Positions 15,931-26,663 of a stretch of 64,000 nucleotides of DNA are shown piece by piece. The stretch lies in contig CALSOZ010000002.1 of the NCBI GenBank assembly GCA_943788095.1, positions 1 through 64,000 on the forward strand, in the 5' to 3' direction. A program made the position numbers and the translations under genes. The notes beneath the pieces were generated by a model. That model searched no databases, was not told the origin of the DNA, and saw nothing but the letters and a program-made list of their open reading frames with translations. This DNA is from an uncultured Flavobacteriaceae bacterium (GTDB lineage: Bacteria > Bacteroidota > Bacteroidia > Flavobacteriales > Flavobacteriaceae). Numbering within the stretch: position 1 is the stretch's first letter; each line of letters opens with the position of its first letter.

Positions 15931-16257
15931 ATGGACCTTCAACACGCACAAAAAACCGTCGATAACTGGATCAAAGCCCATGGCGTTCGCTATTTTAATG
16001 AACTTACCAATATGGCACAACTCACCGAGGAAGTGGGCGAAGTGGCACGAATCATCTCCAGACGCTACGGAGAGCAAAGCGAAAAAGAAAGTGACAAAAA
16101 TAAAGATTTAGGTGAAGAATTGGCCGATGTTTTGTTCGTTGTTCTTTGTTTAGCCAATCAAACTGGTGTAAATTTGCAAGAGGCTTTTGACAAAAAGCTA
16201 GACATTAAAACCAAACGGGATCACAACCGTCATCATAGCAACGAAAAACTAAAATAG
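15931..16257 (+). CDS. MazG-like nucleotide pyrophosphohydrolase
   Basis: A small all-alpha NTP pyrophosphatase of 108 residues. The metal-binding pattern EEVGEVARIISRRYGE near residue 33 and DLGEELADVLFVVLCLAN near residue 61 provide the conserved acidic residues (ExxE...ExxD) that bind magnesium in the MazG family. The likely role is cleaning non-canonical or excess nucleoside triphosphates, though the substrate is not visible. Two bases separate it from aroA, so they are in one operon. Confidence 0.85.
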   Translation: MDLQHAQKTVDNWIKAHGVRYFNELTNMAQLTEEVGEVARIISRRYGEQSEKESDKNKDLGEELADVLFVVLCLANQTGVNLQEAFDKKLDIKTKRDHNRHHSNEKLK

Positions 16258-16259
16258 AT

Positions 16260-17486
16260 TTGCATCTTTTCCTTCAACATTCAACCATCAACCCAAGTAC
16301 CGATATTACGATTACAGGGTCCAAAAGTGAGTCCAACCGACTGTTACTATTAAAAGCACTTTTTAAAAACTTAGAAATTAATAATATTTCTAATTCGGAC
16401 GACAGTCAGTACATGCTCAAAGCATTAAAGTCGGATGATTCCACAGTCGATATTCATCACGCCGGGACCGCGATGCGTTTCTTGACGGCCTATTTTGCGA
16501 CCTTAGAAGGCAAGACAACTCTATTAACAGGTTCCCAACGGATGCAGGAACGTCCGATCAAAATTTTGGTGGATGTTCTCAGAGAATTGGGTGCAGACAT
16601 TACATACGACAAAGAGGAAGGCTATCCCCCTTTGCGAATTACGGGGAAAACCCTAAAAAATGACGAGGTTCGTTTGAAAGCAAATGTAAGCAGTCAGTAT
16701 ATTTCAGCCTTATTGTTAATGGCCACGAAACTTAAAAATGGCTTGAAATTACATCTTGATGGAAAAATCACTTCGGTGCCCTACATCAATATGACCCTTT
16801 CCTTACTGAATCAAATAGGGGTTGAAACGTCTTTTGAAGGCCAGCTGATTCAAGTAAAACCATATCTAGACACCGTTTCAAAAACCCTTACCGTGGAATC
16901 GGATTGGTCTTCGGCTTCCTATTTTTATAGCATCATCGCGCTGAGCCCCGTAGGGACTCAAATAAATCTGAGCACGTATAAAAAAGATAGTTTACAGGGA
17001 GATGCGATCTTACAAGCTATTTACAAACAATTGGGGGTGACGACCACTTTTGAGGGGTCTAACATCAACCTAAAAAAGACGACGACTCAATTACCAGACT
17101 GCCTAAATTTAGATTTGGCCAATGCGCCTGACATCGCCCAAACCATTGTAGTGACTTGTTTAGGACTTCAAATGAACTGTAACTTAACAGGATTACACAC
17201 GCTCAAAATTAAGGAAACGGACCGGTTGGAAGCATTGAAAAATGAGATTCATAAATTTGGAACTACGATTGAAATTACCAATGACAGCTTACATCTTTTA
17301 GATCCAAAATTATTGACGCCCAATGCCATTGTTGAAACGTATAACGATCATCGAATGGCCATGGCCTTTGCACCGTTGGCACTTCGGACTGAATTTTCTA
17401 TAAAAGATGCGGAGGTCGTTTCTAAATCCTTCCCTGATTTTTGGGAAAATTTAAAACAATTAGGTTTCCAGAACACTGAATCCTAA
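16260..17486 (+). CDS. aroA: 3-phosphoshikimate 1-carboxyvinyltransferase (EPSP synthase)
   Basis: Joins shikimate-3-phosphate and phosphoenolpyruvate in the shikimate pathway. Motifs are ITGSKSESNRLLLLKAL near residue 20 (substrate-binding Lys, Ser and Arg), HAGTAMRFLTAYFA near 70, LKIKETDRLEAL near 320 and YNDHRMAMAFAPLAL near 360. The best start is TTG at 16260, two bases after the MazG-like stop; no ATG is available before the conserved region. Length, 408 aa, is typical of the Bacteroidota form. It is the only shikimate gene in this cluster and lies 4.4 kb from the attenuated aromatic operon. Confidence 0.93.
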   Translation: MHLFLQHSTINPSTDITITGSKSESNRLLLLKALFKNLEINNISNSDDSQYMLKALKSDDSTVDIHHAGTAMRFLTAYFATLEGKTTLLTGSQRMQERPIKILVDVLRELGADITYDKEEGYPPLRITGKTLKNDEVRLKANVSSQYISALLLMATKLKNGLKLHLDGKITSVPYINMTLSLLNQIGVETSFEGQLIQVKPYLDTVSKTLTVESDWSSASYFYSIIALSPVGTQINLSTYKKDSLQGDAILQAIYKQLGVTTTFEGSNINLKKTTTQLPDCLNLDLANAPDIAQTIVVTCLGLQMNCNLTGLHTLKIKETDRLEALKNEIHKFGTTIEITNDSLHLLDPKLLTPNAIVETYNDHRMAMAFAPLALRTEFSIKDAEVVSKSFPDFWENLKQLGFQNTES

Positions 17487-17504
17487 AAATAAAGGTTCAA
17501 TTAC

Positions 17505-17536
17505 TTGACATCGCCTATTTTGAGGTCGTATATTCG
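17505..17536 (+). promoter_or_regulatory. Candidate promoter of queA
   Basis: TTG at 17505-17507, a 21-base spacer and TATATTCG at 17529-17536 (one mismatch to TAnnTTTG) lie 25 bases before the queA start. This is a moderate match only. Confidence 0.35.
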
Positions 17537-17560
17537 CAGCTTGATATCTAAAAAACACGC

Positions 17561-18610
17561 ATGAAATTATCACACTTTAGCTTTGATTTGCCAGACGAAT
17601 TATTAGCAGAATACCCTTCCGAACACAGAGATGAGTCTCGACTCATGGTCTTAAATCGTGAGAAACAAACCATCGAACACAAATACTTTAAAGATTTAAT
17701 TGACTATTTCGATGAAGATGATGTGATGATTCTTAATGATACCAAAGTGTTCCCAGCACGATTGTTTGGAAACAAAGAAAAAACAGGGGCTCGTATCGAA
17801 GTTTTTCTTCTTAGAGAATTAAATTCAGAGCAACGTTTGTGGGATGTATTAGTCGATCCAGCGCGTAAAATTAGAATTGGGAATAAACTCTATTTTGGAG
17901 ATGATGAAACCTTGGTTGCTGAGGTGATTGATAATACAACCTCAAGAGGCCGTACGCTTCGGTTTTTATATGATGGATCATATGAGGAGTTCAGAAAAAA
18001 ACTAACCCTCCTTGGTCAAACACCCCTTCCAAAGTATATCAATAGAGAGGTTGAGGCTTCCGACGAAGAACGCTATCAAACCATTTATGCTAAAAATGAA
18101 GGTGCCGTGGCAGCTCCAACTGCTGGACTTCACTTTTCTAAGCATTTATTAAAACGTTTAGAAATCAAAGGAGTTAACTTTGCGAACCTCACACTTCATG
18201 TTGGACTAGGAACGTTCAACCCTGTTGAAGTAGAAGACTTGTCCAAACATAAAATGGACAGTGAAGAAATTATTATACCAGCACAAACAGCAACGATCGT
18301 TAATAAAGCACTGGTTGAAAAACGTCGTATTTGTGCTGTTGGAACGACTGCGATGCGTACGATCGAAAGCTCAGTTTCTTCGAAAGGGAATCTCAATGAA
18401 TATGCCGGATGGACCAATAAATTTATTTTCCCTCCGTATGACTTTTCAATTGCAAACTGTATGATTACTAATTTTCATACGCCAAAATCTACTTTACTTA
18501 TGATGACTGCAGCGTTTGGAGGCCATGATTTTGTAAAAAGAGCATACGAAGAAGCTGTTAAAGAAAAATATAAATTCTATAGCTATGGCGATGCCATGCT
18601 CATCATTTAA
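17561..18610 (+). CDS. queA: tRNA preQ1(34) S-adenosylmethionine ribosyltransferase-isomerase
   Basis: Transfers and isomerises the ribosyl part of SAM onto preQ1 in tRNA to make epoxyqueuosine. Family features run from [19 protein letters not shown] at the N-terminus through [15 protein letters not shown] near residue 57, [12 protein letters not shown] near 182, [12 protein letters not shown] near 213, and the C-terminal [17 protein letters not shown]. Length of 349 aa is normal. A modest terminator follows; rlmN begins 62 bases later. Confidence 0.95.
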   Translation: MKLSHFSFDLPDELLAEYPSEHRDESRLMVLNREKQTIEHKYFKDLIDYFDEDDVMILNDTKVFPARLFGNKEKTGARIEVFLLRELNSEQRLWDVLVDPARKIRIGNKLYFGDDETLVAEVIDNTTSRGRTLRFLYDGSYEEFRKKLTLLGQTPLPKYINREVEASDEERYQTIYAKNEGAVAAPTAGLHFSKHLLKRLEIKGVNFANLTLHVGLGTFNPVEVEDLSKHKMDSEEIIIPAQTATIVNKALVEKRRICAVGTTAMRTIESSVSSKGNLNEYAGWTNKFIFPPYDFSIANCMITNFHTPKSTLLMMTAAFGGHDFVKRAYEEAVKEKYKFYSYGDAMLII

Positions 18611-18621
18611 TGAAATGACCT

Positions 18622-18649
18622 AAAAGCCTCGCTACAGAGGTTTTTTTTA
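18622..18649 (+). terminator. Intrinsic terminator after queA
   Basis: AAAAGCCTC, a six-base loop and GAGGTTTTTTTT form a short stem (four GC pairs plus a G-T and A-T pairs) with a U tract, 11 bases after the queA stop. Confidence 0.65.
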
Positions 18650-18672
18650 TTTTTAATCACTATTTATCTGTT

Positions 18673-19716
18673 ATGAATTCCATCAAAAAAGACATACGTG
18701 CGTTATCAAAAGAGGATCTAAGGTCTTTTTTTACAACACAGGGAGATCAAGCTTTTAGAGGAACTCAAGTTTATGAATGGCTTTGGCAAAAGGGAGCGCA
18801 TCATTTTGATGACATGACCAATTTATCTAAAGACACCCGATTGATGTTGGATGCCAATTTTAGTATCAATCATATCGAAGTCGATTCAATGCAACGCAGC
18901 ACAGATGGGACCATTAAAAATGGCATTCGACTTCATGACGGAATGATCGTTGAATCGGTTTTGATTCCAACATCCAAACGATCCACCGCTTGCGTGTCTT
19001 CACAAGTTGGCTGTAGTCTCGACTGTAAGTTTTGTGCGACGTCACGATTAAAACGCATGCGAAACCTGAATCCGGATGAGATTTATGATCAAGTGGTTGC
19101 TATTGACAAACAAAGTAAATTATACCACAACCGACCACTTTCCAATATTGTTTTTATGGGAATGGGGGAGCCCTTAATGAATTATAACAATGTTCTCAAA
19201 GCCATCGACAAAATCACATCCAAAGAAGGCTTAGGGATGTCGCCAAAGCGAATTGTAGTGTCCACTTCAGGGGTGCCTAAAATGATTAAAAAAATGGCTG
19301 ATGATCAGGTTAAATTTAATTTAGCCGTTTCGCTTCATTCTGCGATTGATGCTGTTCGTACGTCGATCATGCCTTTTAATGAAACCTTTCCTTTGAAAGA
19401 TTTGCGTGAAGCACTACAACATTGGTACGACGCCACCAACCGAATTATTACATACGAATATGTCGTTTGGGAAGGCATTAATGATACCAAAACAGATATT
19501 GAGGCACTGATAAAGTTCTGTCAATTTGCGCCCAGCAAAGTCAATCTAATTGAATATAACCCCATAGATGACGGAGAGTTTCAACAAGCAAGTTCTACTG
19601 CCATCGACCTCTATGTATCCATGTTAGAAGCTAAAAACATTACTGTAACCGTGCGTCGTTCTCGAGGAAAGGACATTGATGCTGCTTGCGGCCAATTGGC
19701 CAATAAGGACGCATAA
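18673..19716 (+). CDS. rlmN: Dual-specificity 23S rRNA (A2503) / tRNA (A37) methyltransferase
   Basis: A radical SAM enzyme that makes 2-methyladenosine in 23S rRNA and some tRNAs. The iron-sulfur motif is in CVSSQVGCSLDCKFCATS near residue 115 (C-x3-C-x2-C), followed by NIVFMGMGEPLMNY near 158. The C-terminal catalytic cysteine is in DIDAACGQL near 340, which completes the two-cysteine mechanism. Length of 347 aa is typical. The downstream neighbour is convergent and 16 bases away. Confidence 0.95.
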   Translation: MNSIKKDIRALSKEDLRSFFTTQGDQAFRGTQVYEWLWQKGAHHFDDMTNLSKDTRLMLDANFSINHIEVDSMQRSTDGTIKNGIRLHDGMIVESVLIPTSKRSTACVSSQVGCSLDCKFCATSRLKRMRNLNPDEIYDQVVAIDKQSKLYHNRPLSNIVFMGMGEPLMNYNNVLKAIDKITSKEGLGMSPKRIVVSTSGVPKMIKKMADDQVKFNLAVSLHSAIDAVRTSIMPFNETFPLKDLREALQHWYDATNRIITYEYVVWEGINDTKTDIEALIKFCQFAPSKVNLIEYNPIDDGEFQQASSTAIDLYVSMLEAKNITVTVRRSRGKDIDAACGQLANKDA

Positions 19717-19732
19717 GTTCTCTACTAAAACT

Positions 19733-20770
19733 CTACGGGGCAGGATTTGGTATCGCAGCATGAATTGCATTGATACGATCTAAAGTTTCCTGCGACAGTT
19801 CGGTATCAATACTCTCAATATTTTCTTTGAGTTGCTCTAAGTTTGTAGCTCCAATAATATTACTGGTCACAAATGGCCGTTGGTTGACAAATGCCAAAGA
19901 AAGCGTGGTAAGGCTGATCCCTAAATCTTTTGCGAGTTGTAAATATTGTTTGGTTGCTTCGGTTGATTGTTCACTACTGTAGCGCGCAAATCTCGGAAAC
20001 AATTTTAGCCGTGCATTATCTGCAGCTGTGCCTTCAATATATTTTCCTGAAAGGACTCCAAACGCTAGTGGAGAGTAGGCCAAAAGCCCAATATTTTCAC
20101 GTAATGAAACTTCTGCTAAATCGCCTTCAAACACACGATTCAACATTGAATACGCATTTTGGGTGGTACTAACGGGTGTCAAATCATGATTTCGAACTTC
20201 TTCGGCATATCGCATGGCGCCCCAAGCTTTCTCATTTGAGATTCCAATAGCCCGAATTTTACCTTCATCCAAAAAGGTTTTTAATTTGTGCAATACTTCA
20301 TTAAAATTGTCTGTCCATGGGTCGTTTGGACTCGGTTTAAAATCACGGACTCCAAATGTATTGGTTTGGCGCTCCGGCCAATGTAGTTGGTATAAATCAA
20401 TATAATCCGTTTGTAAACGCTGCAATTCTAAATCCAATGCTTCTTTAATGGAATTGTCACGAAATCCGGTGGTTCTAATGTGTGCGGTATAATCGCCAGG
20501 TCCTGCAATTTTACTGGCAATAATGACTTTATCTCTTGTGTTATTTTTTTTGAGCCAAGTTCCAATATATTTACTGGTAAGCCCTTGAGTTTCTGCTGTT
20601 GCAGGCACTGGATAGAGTTCGGCAGTATCAATAAAATTGACTCCGTGTTCTAAGGCGAAATCCATTTGAGCATGGCCTTCGGCCTCAGTGTTTTGATTTC
20701 CCCAGGTCATGGTGCCAAGGCAAATTTTACTCACTTTAATATCTGTACTCGGAAGTTTGGTGTATTTCAT
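19733..20770 (-). CDS. Aldo/keto reductase (Tas-like)
   Basis: A NADPH-dependent TIM-barrel oxidoreductase. Catalytic residues are recognisable in order: FIDTAELYP near residue 47 (Asp and Tyr), the lysine in IIASKIAGP near 85, and the histidine in DLYQLHWPER near 128. GLLAYSPLAFGVLSGKY near 225 and the C-terminal GATNLEQLKENIES bind the cofactor. Overall layout is closest to the Tas group of this superfamily. The substrate is not known. Its ATG overlaps the OmpA-family stop by one base (TAATG), so both are one transcript. Confidence 0.9.
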   Translation of the reverse strand: MKYTKLPSTDIKVSKICLGTMTWGNQNTEAEGHAQMDFALEHGVNFIDTAELYPVPATAETQGLTSKYIGTWLKKNNTRDKVIIASKIAGPGDYTAHIRTTGFRDNSIKEALDLELQRLQTDYIDLYQLHWPERQTNTFGVRDFKPSPNDPWTDNFNEVLHKLKTFLDEGKIRAIGISNEKAWGAMRYAEEVRNHDLTPVSTTQNAYSMLNRVFEGDLAEVSLRENIGLLAYSPLAFGVLSGKYIEGTAADNARLKLFPRFARYSSEQSTEATKQYLQLAKDLGISLTTLSLAFVNQRPFVTSNIIGATNLEQLKENIESIDTELSQETLDRINAIHAAIPNPAP

Positions 20771-21729
20771 TAATTGTTATTTAAAAGCTTTGATATTTCA
20801 TCTAATTTTGGGGTCAATACCACTTCAATACGTCTGTTTTTTGCTTTTCCTTGCGTTGTTTCGTTCGAAGCAATTGGCGCAAATTCGCCCCGACCCGCAG
20901 CCGTTAGATTTTCCGGGTTGATAGCTTCGTTTTCTCTTAAAATTTGAACGATTGCTGTGGCGCGTTTGGTAGATAAATCCCAGTTATTTGCAATCGGTCC
21001 ACCACTCGAAAAAGGATCGTTATCTGTGTGGCCTTCAATAAGTACTGCGATGTCTGGATTGGCTCCTAACACAGCTCCGAGTTGTTCGATAGCTGTTCGT
21101 CCTTCAGCGCCAATAGCCCAACTACCCGATTTGAAAAGTAATTTATTTTCCATCGATACATACACGTTTCCATTGCGTTGTTCAACCGTAAGTCCTTTGC
21201 CTTCAAAGGCAGTTAGTGCATTTGAAATCGCATTTTTTAAATCACGCATCGCTTGATCTTTAGAAGCAATTAAGGCTTCTAATTCTGCAATGCGTTGTGA
21301 GCGTTCTTGCAGGTCGGCTTTTAATTTTAAAAGTCGATCATTCTCTGTGACTAAAGCCAGTTCTTTCGCCTCTAATTGTGCCAAAAGTTCTCTGTTTTTT
21401 TGCACATTGTCTGCGATGGCTTTTGAACTATTTTGTTCCAAGGCTGTATATGAATCATTCAGTGCATCATATTTTTTTTGAAGCGCAATTACTTCTTGTT
21501 GCAGTTGATTTCGTTCTAAAAGCGTTGCATCATAGTCGCTTTGTAAATGATCAAGTTGATTTTGAAGACTGTTTTTGTCATTTAAAACACCTTCATTGGT
21601 AGCGCTTAAGTTATCATAATCATTTTTGAGGCTTGTATATTTACCTTCTAGTTCTTTGTAAATTTTAGACGACACACAAGAAGTTGAAGTGCTAAGTACG
21701 AGCGTTAATATTAAGAGTCTTTTTATCAT
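20770..21729 (-). CDS. OmpA-family lipoprotein with long coiled coil
   Basis: The N-terminus MIKRLLILTLVLSTSTSCVS is a lipoprotein signal with Cys at residue 18. Residues 25-165 form an uninterrupted heptad-rich coiled coil (Leu/Glu/Lys/Gln). The C-terminal third is an OmpA-like peptidoglycan-binding domain: LLFKSGSWAIGAEG, then VLIEGHTDNDPFSS near residue 240 and LSTKRATAIVQIL, then AAGRGEFAPIASN and NRRIEVVL. It should anchor the outer membrane to the cell wall. It is co-transcribed with the aldo/keto reductase. Confidence 0.9.
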   Translation of the reverse strand: MIKRLLILTLVLSTSTSCVSSKIYKELEGKYTSLKNDYDNLSATNEGVLNDKNSLQNQLDHLQSDYDATLLERNQLQQEVIALQKKYDALNDSYTALEQNSSKAIADNVQKNRELLAQLEAKELALVTENDRLLKLKADLQERSQRIAELEALIASKDQAMRDLKNAISNALTAFEGKGLTVEQRNGNVYVSMENKLLFKSGSWAIGAEGRTAIEQLGAVLGANPDIAVLIEGHTDNDPFSSGGPIANNWDLSTKRATAIVQILRENEAINPENLTAAGRGEFAPIASNETTQGKAKNRRIEVVLTPKLDEISKLLNNN

Positions 21730-21752
21730 TGTATGTTATTTATAAAATTATG

Positions 21753-22513
21753 TTATTGTAATTCAACTAAAACTGGGCAGTGGTCACTGTGAACTGCTTC
21801 AGAAAGTATAACGGCACGTTTTAGTTTTTCTTGTAAAGGCAATGAAACTAGTGTGTAGTCCAATCGCCACCCTTTGTTGTTGGCTCGAGAGTTTGCTCGG
21901 TAACTCCACCAGCTATAGTTATGGGTTCTGAATTAAATTCGCGAAATGCATCCACAAAACCATTGTTTAAAAATTGAGTCATCCAAGCGCGTTCTTCAGG
22001 TAAAAATCCAGAAACATTTTTGTTTCTTACGGGGTCGTGTATGTCAATCGCTTCGTGGCAAATATTATAATCGCCACATATGACTAGGTTAGGAACTTCT
22101 TTTTTTAACGTGTTTATATAGTCTTGAAACAAATCCATATATTCAAGTTTGTGTTCTAAACGCGCCAAGTTGGTTCCAGAGGGCAGGTATAAACTCATGA
22201 CCGAAACGCCGTCAAAATCTGCACGAATATTGCGACCTTCAAAATCCATTGATTCAATACCGGTTCCAAAAACGATGTTGTTAGGTTTGGTTTTTGATAA
22301 AATAGCGACCCCGCTATAGCCTTTTTTTTGGGCACTAAACCAATAGTTATAGGCGTATCCAGCCGCTTCAAAAACACTCAAATCGAGTTGATCCTCTTGC
22401 GCTTTAATCTCTTGTAAACAGATCACATCAGGATTGGCACTTTGCAGCCAATCGATAAACCCTTTTTTCAACGCAGCGCGAATTCCATTTACATTGTAAG
22501 AAATAATTTTCAT
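21753..22513 (-). pseudogene. xth: Exodeoxyribonuclease III, one-base frameshift near the C-terminus
   Basis: An AP endonuclease and 3'-5' exonuclease of base-excision repair. MKIISYNVNGIRAALKKGFI, VICLQEIKAQ (metal-binding Glu) and GDYNICHEAIDIHDP are intact. After FREFNSEP the annotated frame becomes meaningless. One frame over, the sequence resumes HNYSWWSYRANSRANNKGWR, then LDYTLVS and the catalytic HSDHCPVLVEL, ending at a TAA at 21753-21755. The slip lies in a CCC run (about 21939), and one extra C would restore a normal protein of about 253 residues. This is most likely a sequencing or assembly error and the gene is probably functional. Confidence 0.88.
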
Positions 22514-22632
22514 CTATTATGATAATAATTTTAGCTAAAATAATTAATAGAGTACTTTTACCCTAAATATTTAGTCTTGTTTTAATGAAAACTATCAACA
22601 AAATATTTTAGGTTGTTTTTAGTTTAAGAGTC

Positions 22633-25600
22633 ATGATGAAGCACTGTTTTACCGTTTTATTTCTTATATCCCTTACGCATACCTCTTGGTCTCAAGAAGC
22701 GATGTCTTTGTATAGAACCAAAATACTAGCGGTTAAAGACACGGTTCAAATCGACACGGTGAGTCTCAACCCCTCTAAATTTTCTATTTCAAATTTAAAA
22801 AACGAACGTATTCCGTCGTCCAAATACACGATAGATTTTCAAAATGCACTGCTGACGTTTAAAACGCCAATAACAGTCGATTCGATCCGCGTAAACTATT
22901 TGAAATATCCTGTTTTTATCACTAAAATGTATCAAGAATTAGATGAACGGATCATTGTCAATAGTACGGGAAATTTACGAAATCTGTATAAGTTATCACA
23001 GCCGAACTCCGATCGGGTCGTCCTTCCTTTTGATGGTTTAGTGTCTTCTGGAAGTATTTCTAGAGGGGTCACAATTGGGAATAATCAAAACGCTGTTTTA
23101 AACAGTGAACTCGACCTTCAAATTAGCGGTAAACTAAATGACAAAGTAACTTTACGAGCTTCTATTCAAGACTCAAATATTCCGTTGCAAGAAAATGGCT
23201 ATTCACAACAATTAGATGAGTTTGATCGGGTTTTTGTAGAAGTATTTAGTAAGCACTGGGGCATTCGAGCAGGGGATATTGATTTGGTAGATTCTCTATC
23301 TTATTTTGGACGCTTTTCTAAACGTGTTCAGGGATTGTCCTTGACCACTAATTTTAACAATGAGGAATCTGAATACACCGCATTTGCTTCTGGTGCTCTA
23401 GTTCGAGGGCAGTTTAGAAGCAGTCAATTTACAGCCCAAGAAGGCAATCAGGGACCTTATAAACTAGTAGGTCCTAATAATGAACTTTATGTTTTAGTGG
23501 TTTCTGGAAGTGAAACAGTGTACGTGAATGGAATTCCTCTTGCAACGGGGTGCCACAGAAGACTATATTATAGATTACAATGCTGGCGAAATTATCTTTA
23601 ATGCAACCTATCCAATCACTTCCGAAATGCGAATTACGGTCGACTATCAATACAGCGAACGCAATTACTCCCGATTTATAGGGTATGCGGGCAGTCGCTT
23701 TAAAACTAAAAAATGGAAACTTGGTGTTTCTGTTTACAATGAAAATGATTTAAAGAACCAACCGCTTCAACAATCTTTAAGTTCGGATCAAGCTGCGATT
23801 TTGTCCAATGCCGGTGATGATTTATCGTTGATGACAGCACCTTCGGCAACTCTTGAATCGTATAATGCAAACCGAATTTTATATAAGAAAGTTATTGATA
23901 ATGGAGTGGAAGTATTTGAATTTTCAAACAATGCCGAGGATGAATTGTATCGTGTGAATTTTACGGCGGTAGGGTTTCAACAAGGAAATTATAGAATTAG
24001 AAGTTCCAATGCCATCTCTAACATCTACGAATACATTCGCCCCTAGTAAACGGCAGTCAAAGCAAGGCAGATTATCGAACCAATCGTTCGGCTTGTGGCC
24101 CCTGTGAAAGCTGCAAATAGCGGTTGTGAATGGGGCTTATCATCCTAACCGACAACACCTACTATTAGTTTCGAGTTTGCCGCCAGCAATAACGATCTGA
24201 ATCTATTTTCCGCCCTAGAAGATCAGGACAACACTGGGTGTCGCCACTCAATTGTCGATTGCCCATCAATTACTTGGAAGCCTTCCAAAATATGGACGTT
24301 AAATTTGAGCATCCGACTTTGATTACATTCAAAACGACTTTCAGCAATCGGTTGAGAGGTACTGTATAATCCAGAGTTCAATCGAGACTGGAACCTTGAA
24401 CAGCCTTCTGGCAATCCAGTTATTTACAGATCCCTTGGAGACCAAGTATTTATAACAACTGCGGCGCAATTACTACATCCCCAGAATGAGGGCAAGTTAA
24501 TCTACCAGTTTCAGCATTTAAATTTTAATAAAGACTACGATGGGTATCTAGTCATGTGATTTTTAGCTAAACTAAAGCTTGACCGCTTCCATTTAGTTTC
24601 TAATTCTAGTCTTTTGGAACCACAGATGGGGTGGTCCTCTAGTTCTCGTTTTTATAGGTCCAATACTCAGCTCAAAGTATAGCTATTCAAAAAGGGTGGG
24701 CAGGAGTTGGATTTATCTTCTGAGCACAACGAAAAAAAGCAGCTTGTTTCAAACCGGTTCGACCCGGTCAGTCCAAAAGTTCAAGCGCATATGAAGTTTT
24801 TACTGGGATTGGAGATTCGACCAAGGTGTTTGCCAAGCTTGGATATATTCATCAGTGTCAATGACAGCCTTCAAAATAACCGTCTGGCGAAGAGTGAATT
24901 CTATCAGACACTTATTATTTGGACTCTAAATGGATTCACACTAAAAACACATTACTTGAGTCTGTATGCTAATTACAGGGAACTTCAAATCAGAACACGA
25001 TTCTTCACAGTCCTCGCAAAAGTCTATCAATTCCAGATTGCAGTATCAGCCAGAAGTTTGCCAATAACTCTCATTCACTGGAATTCGCTTTATGAGACCA
25101 ACGCGGGCCGATCTACCCCAGCAAGATTTTACGTACGTGGAGGTTGAATCCAGGTCAGGGTAAGCTTTGTGTGGTTCGATTACAATGAGAACGGCATTCA
25201 GGAATTAGAAGAATTTGAAGTGGCTCAATTCCAGGATCAAGCTACGTTTTTGTACGCATGTGTTGCTCCCCAACCAGGTTTACATTCGGACGCATCAAAA
25301 CAAACTTGAGCCAGTCGCTGACTCTTAATCCCATTCAGTGGGTCAAATTCAACTTACAGTCAACTTCCAAGAAATTTTTGGTCTCATTTCTATAATCAAA
25401 GCTACCTTTTTAATCGATCGGAAAGATAAAAATAACAGCGAATCTGTTCCGATTAAATCCTTTTCAGTCTCAAGTCCTGAAGATCAACTTGGCGCTTCAA
25501 TCTAAGCGTTAGAAATCAGTTGTTCTTCTAATCGGGGTAAACAGCATTATACGGTTTCGTATAGCTATTCAGATTCCAAAGGCTACGGAATGTGCTTTCG

Positions 25601-26162
25601 TTTGGGTATGTCGAAGCTACAGTCTGCTCAGCCATCAGCTCAAGTTTTATCGCACAAAATTCAAAGACCAATGGTTGCTTAGTCTCCAATCTAATCTTAG
25701 ATGAAATTAACCGAAGTGATAGCGAGAACTTTTCTTCTAAAAACTATCAGCTCAAGTCAGTCGCTTCTGAAGCCCGAAAACTATCGTATTTGTTAGATGA
25801 CAACAAACGATTTGATCTGTTTTATCAGTATCATAATAAAGGACAACTTCAATTGGAGATTCTGAGCAGCTAACTCAACAGAAAGTATGGCGCTGTCTTT
25901 TACGCTTATCTCAGAAGTCGAAAAGCCTGCTGTTACAGGAGAATTTAATTATTTTTCAAATCAATTTACGGGAAATTCGAACAGCCCGGTTGCGTATCAA
26001 ATGATGCAAGGCTTACAGCCAGGCACCAACTTTACGTGGTCCTTAATTGCCCAAAAAAAACTGACCAAGTTTTTAGATTTGAATCTTAATTATTTTGGAC
26101 GAAAAAGTGAAACAAGTCGTACCATCCACACAGGAACTGTGCAGTTAAAAGCCTATTTTTAA
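22633..26162 (+). pseudogene. Large flavobacterial outer-membrane protein, fragmented by many frameshifts
   Basis: A signal peptide (MMKHCFTVLFLISLTHTSWS) starts a protein that would be about 1,150 residues if all frames were joined. The first frame is clean to about 23550, where a one-base insertion near GCAACGGGG shifts it; the next frame continues correctly (ATEDYIIDYNAGEIIFNATY). From about 24050 to 25880 the coding signal survives only in short pieces scattered over all three frames, for example VWFDYNENGIQELEEFEV near 25180. The end is clean again (FTWSLIAQKKLTKFLDLNLN and TVQLKAYF). The conserved C-terminal strand suggests an outer-membrane barrel. I know such proteins in flavobacteria only as uncharacterised. 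Confidence 0.7.
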
Positions 26163-26252
26163 TTGTTTGTAATGATTTTTATTAAAATAGGGATAGCACC
26201 TTAAGATGAACTGCATAAAATAGATCGAAACTAGAACCTGTAATTCCGACTG

Positions 26253-26582
26253 TCATTTATTCTTCTTTTGAAGTACTGGGATTGTAAATGTTACAAATAG
26301 TCCACCCATTCCGGTTGCTAAGATGTCTCTTTTATCTAAAACGCCTCCTCGGGCGTTATCAAATACTTCTTTGGCAACGCCCGCTAAAAGTGAAGTACAA
26401 AAGCCAGTAATCATAGCTTTCGTTTTGTTTTTGTACCTTTGATACGACATATCGTATCCAAATGCTCCAGCAATACTCCCAGCTGAGAAATGTAGTCGTT
26501 TATCGCGTTCTTCTAAAATAAATGTTTGTCCTAACACGGAAAGTCCAAACATAAAAATAATAATGTGGATGAGGTTTTTCAT
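26253..26582 (-). CDS. Small secreted or membrane protein, DUF2279/YfiM-like pattern
   Basis: A 109-residue protein with a signal peptide (MKNLIHIIIFMFGLSVLGQ). The mature part reads DKRLHFSAGSIAGAFGYD, then a second hydrophobic helix (MITGFCTSLLAGVAKEVFDN) and GGVLDKRDILATGMGGLFVT. The H...AKE..D...D..D..T..GG spacing resembles the YfiM/DUF2279 group of small membrane lipoproteins of unknown function. That assignment is tentative. It lies directly after the broken outer-membrane gene, convergent with it. Confidence 0.55.
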   Translation of the reverse strand: MKNLIHIIIFMFGLSVLGQTFILEERDKRLHFSAGSIAGAFGYDMSYQRYKNKTKAMITGFCTSLLAGVAKEVFDNARGGVLDKRDILATGMGGLFVTFTIPVLQKKNK

Positions 26583-26663
26583 AGCTTAGTTTTTAGTTAA
26601 ATTGATTATTTTTAATGCTAGTTATAGCGTACTTTAGTTACCTGTCCTTTACGTATTCTCTCC

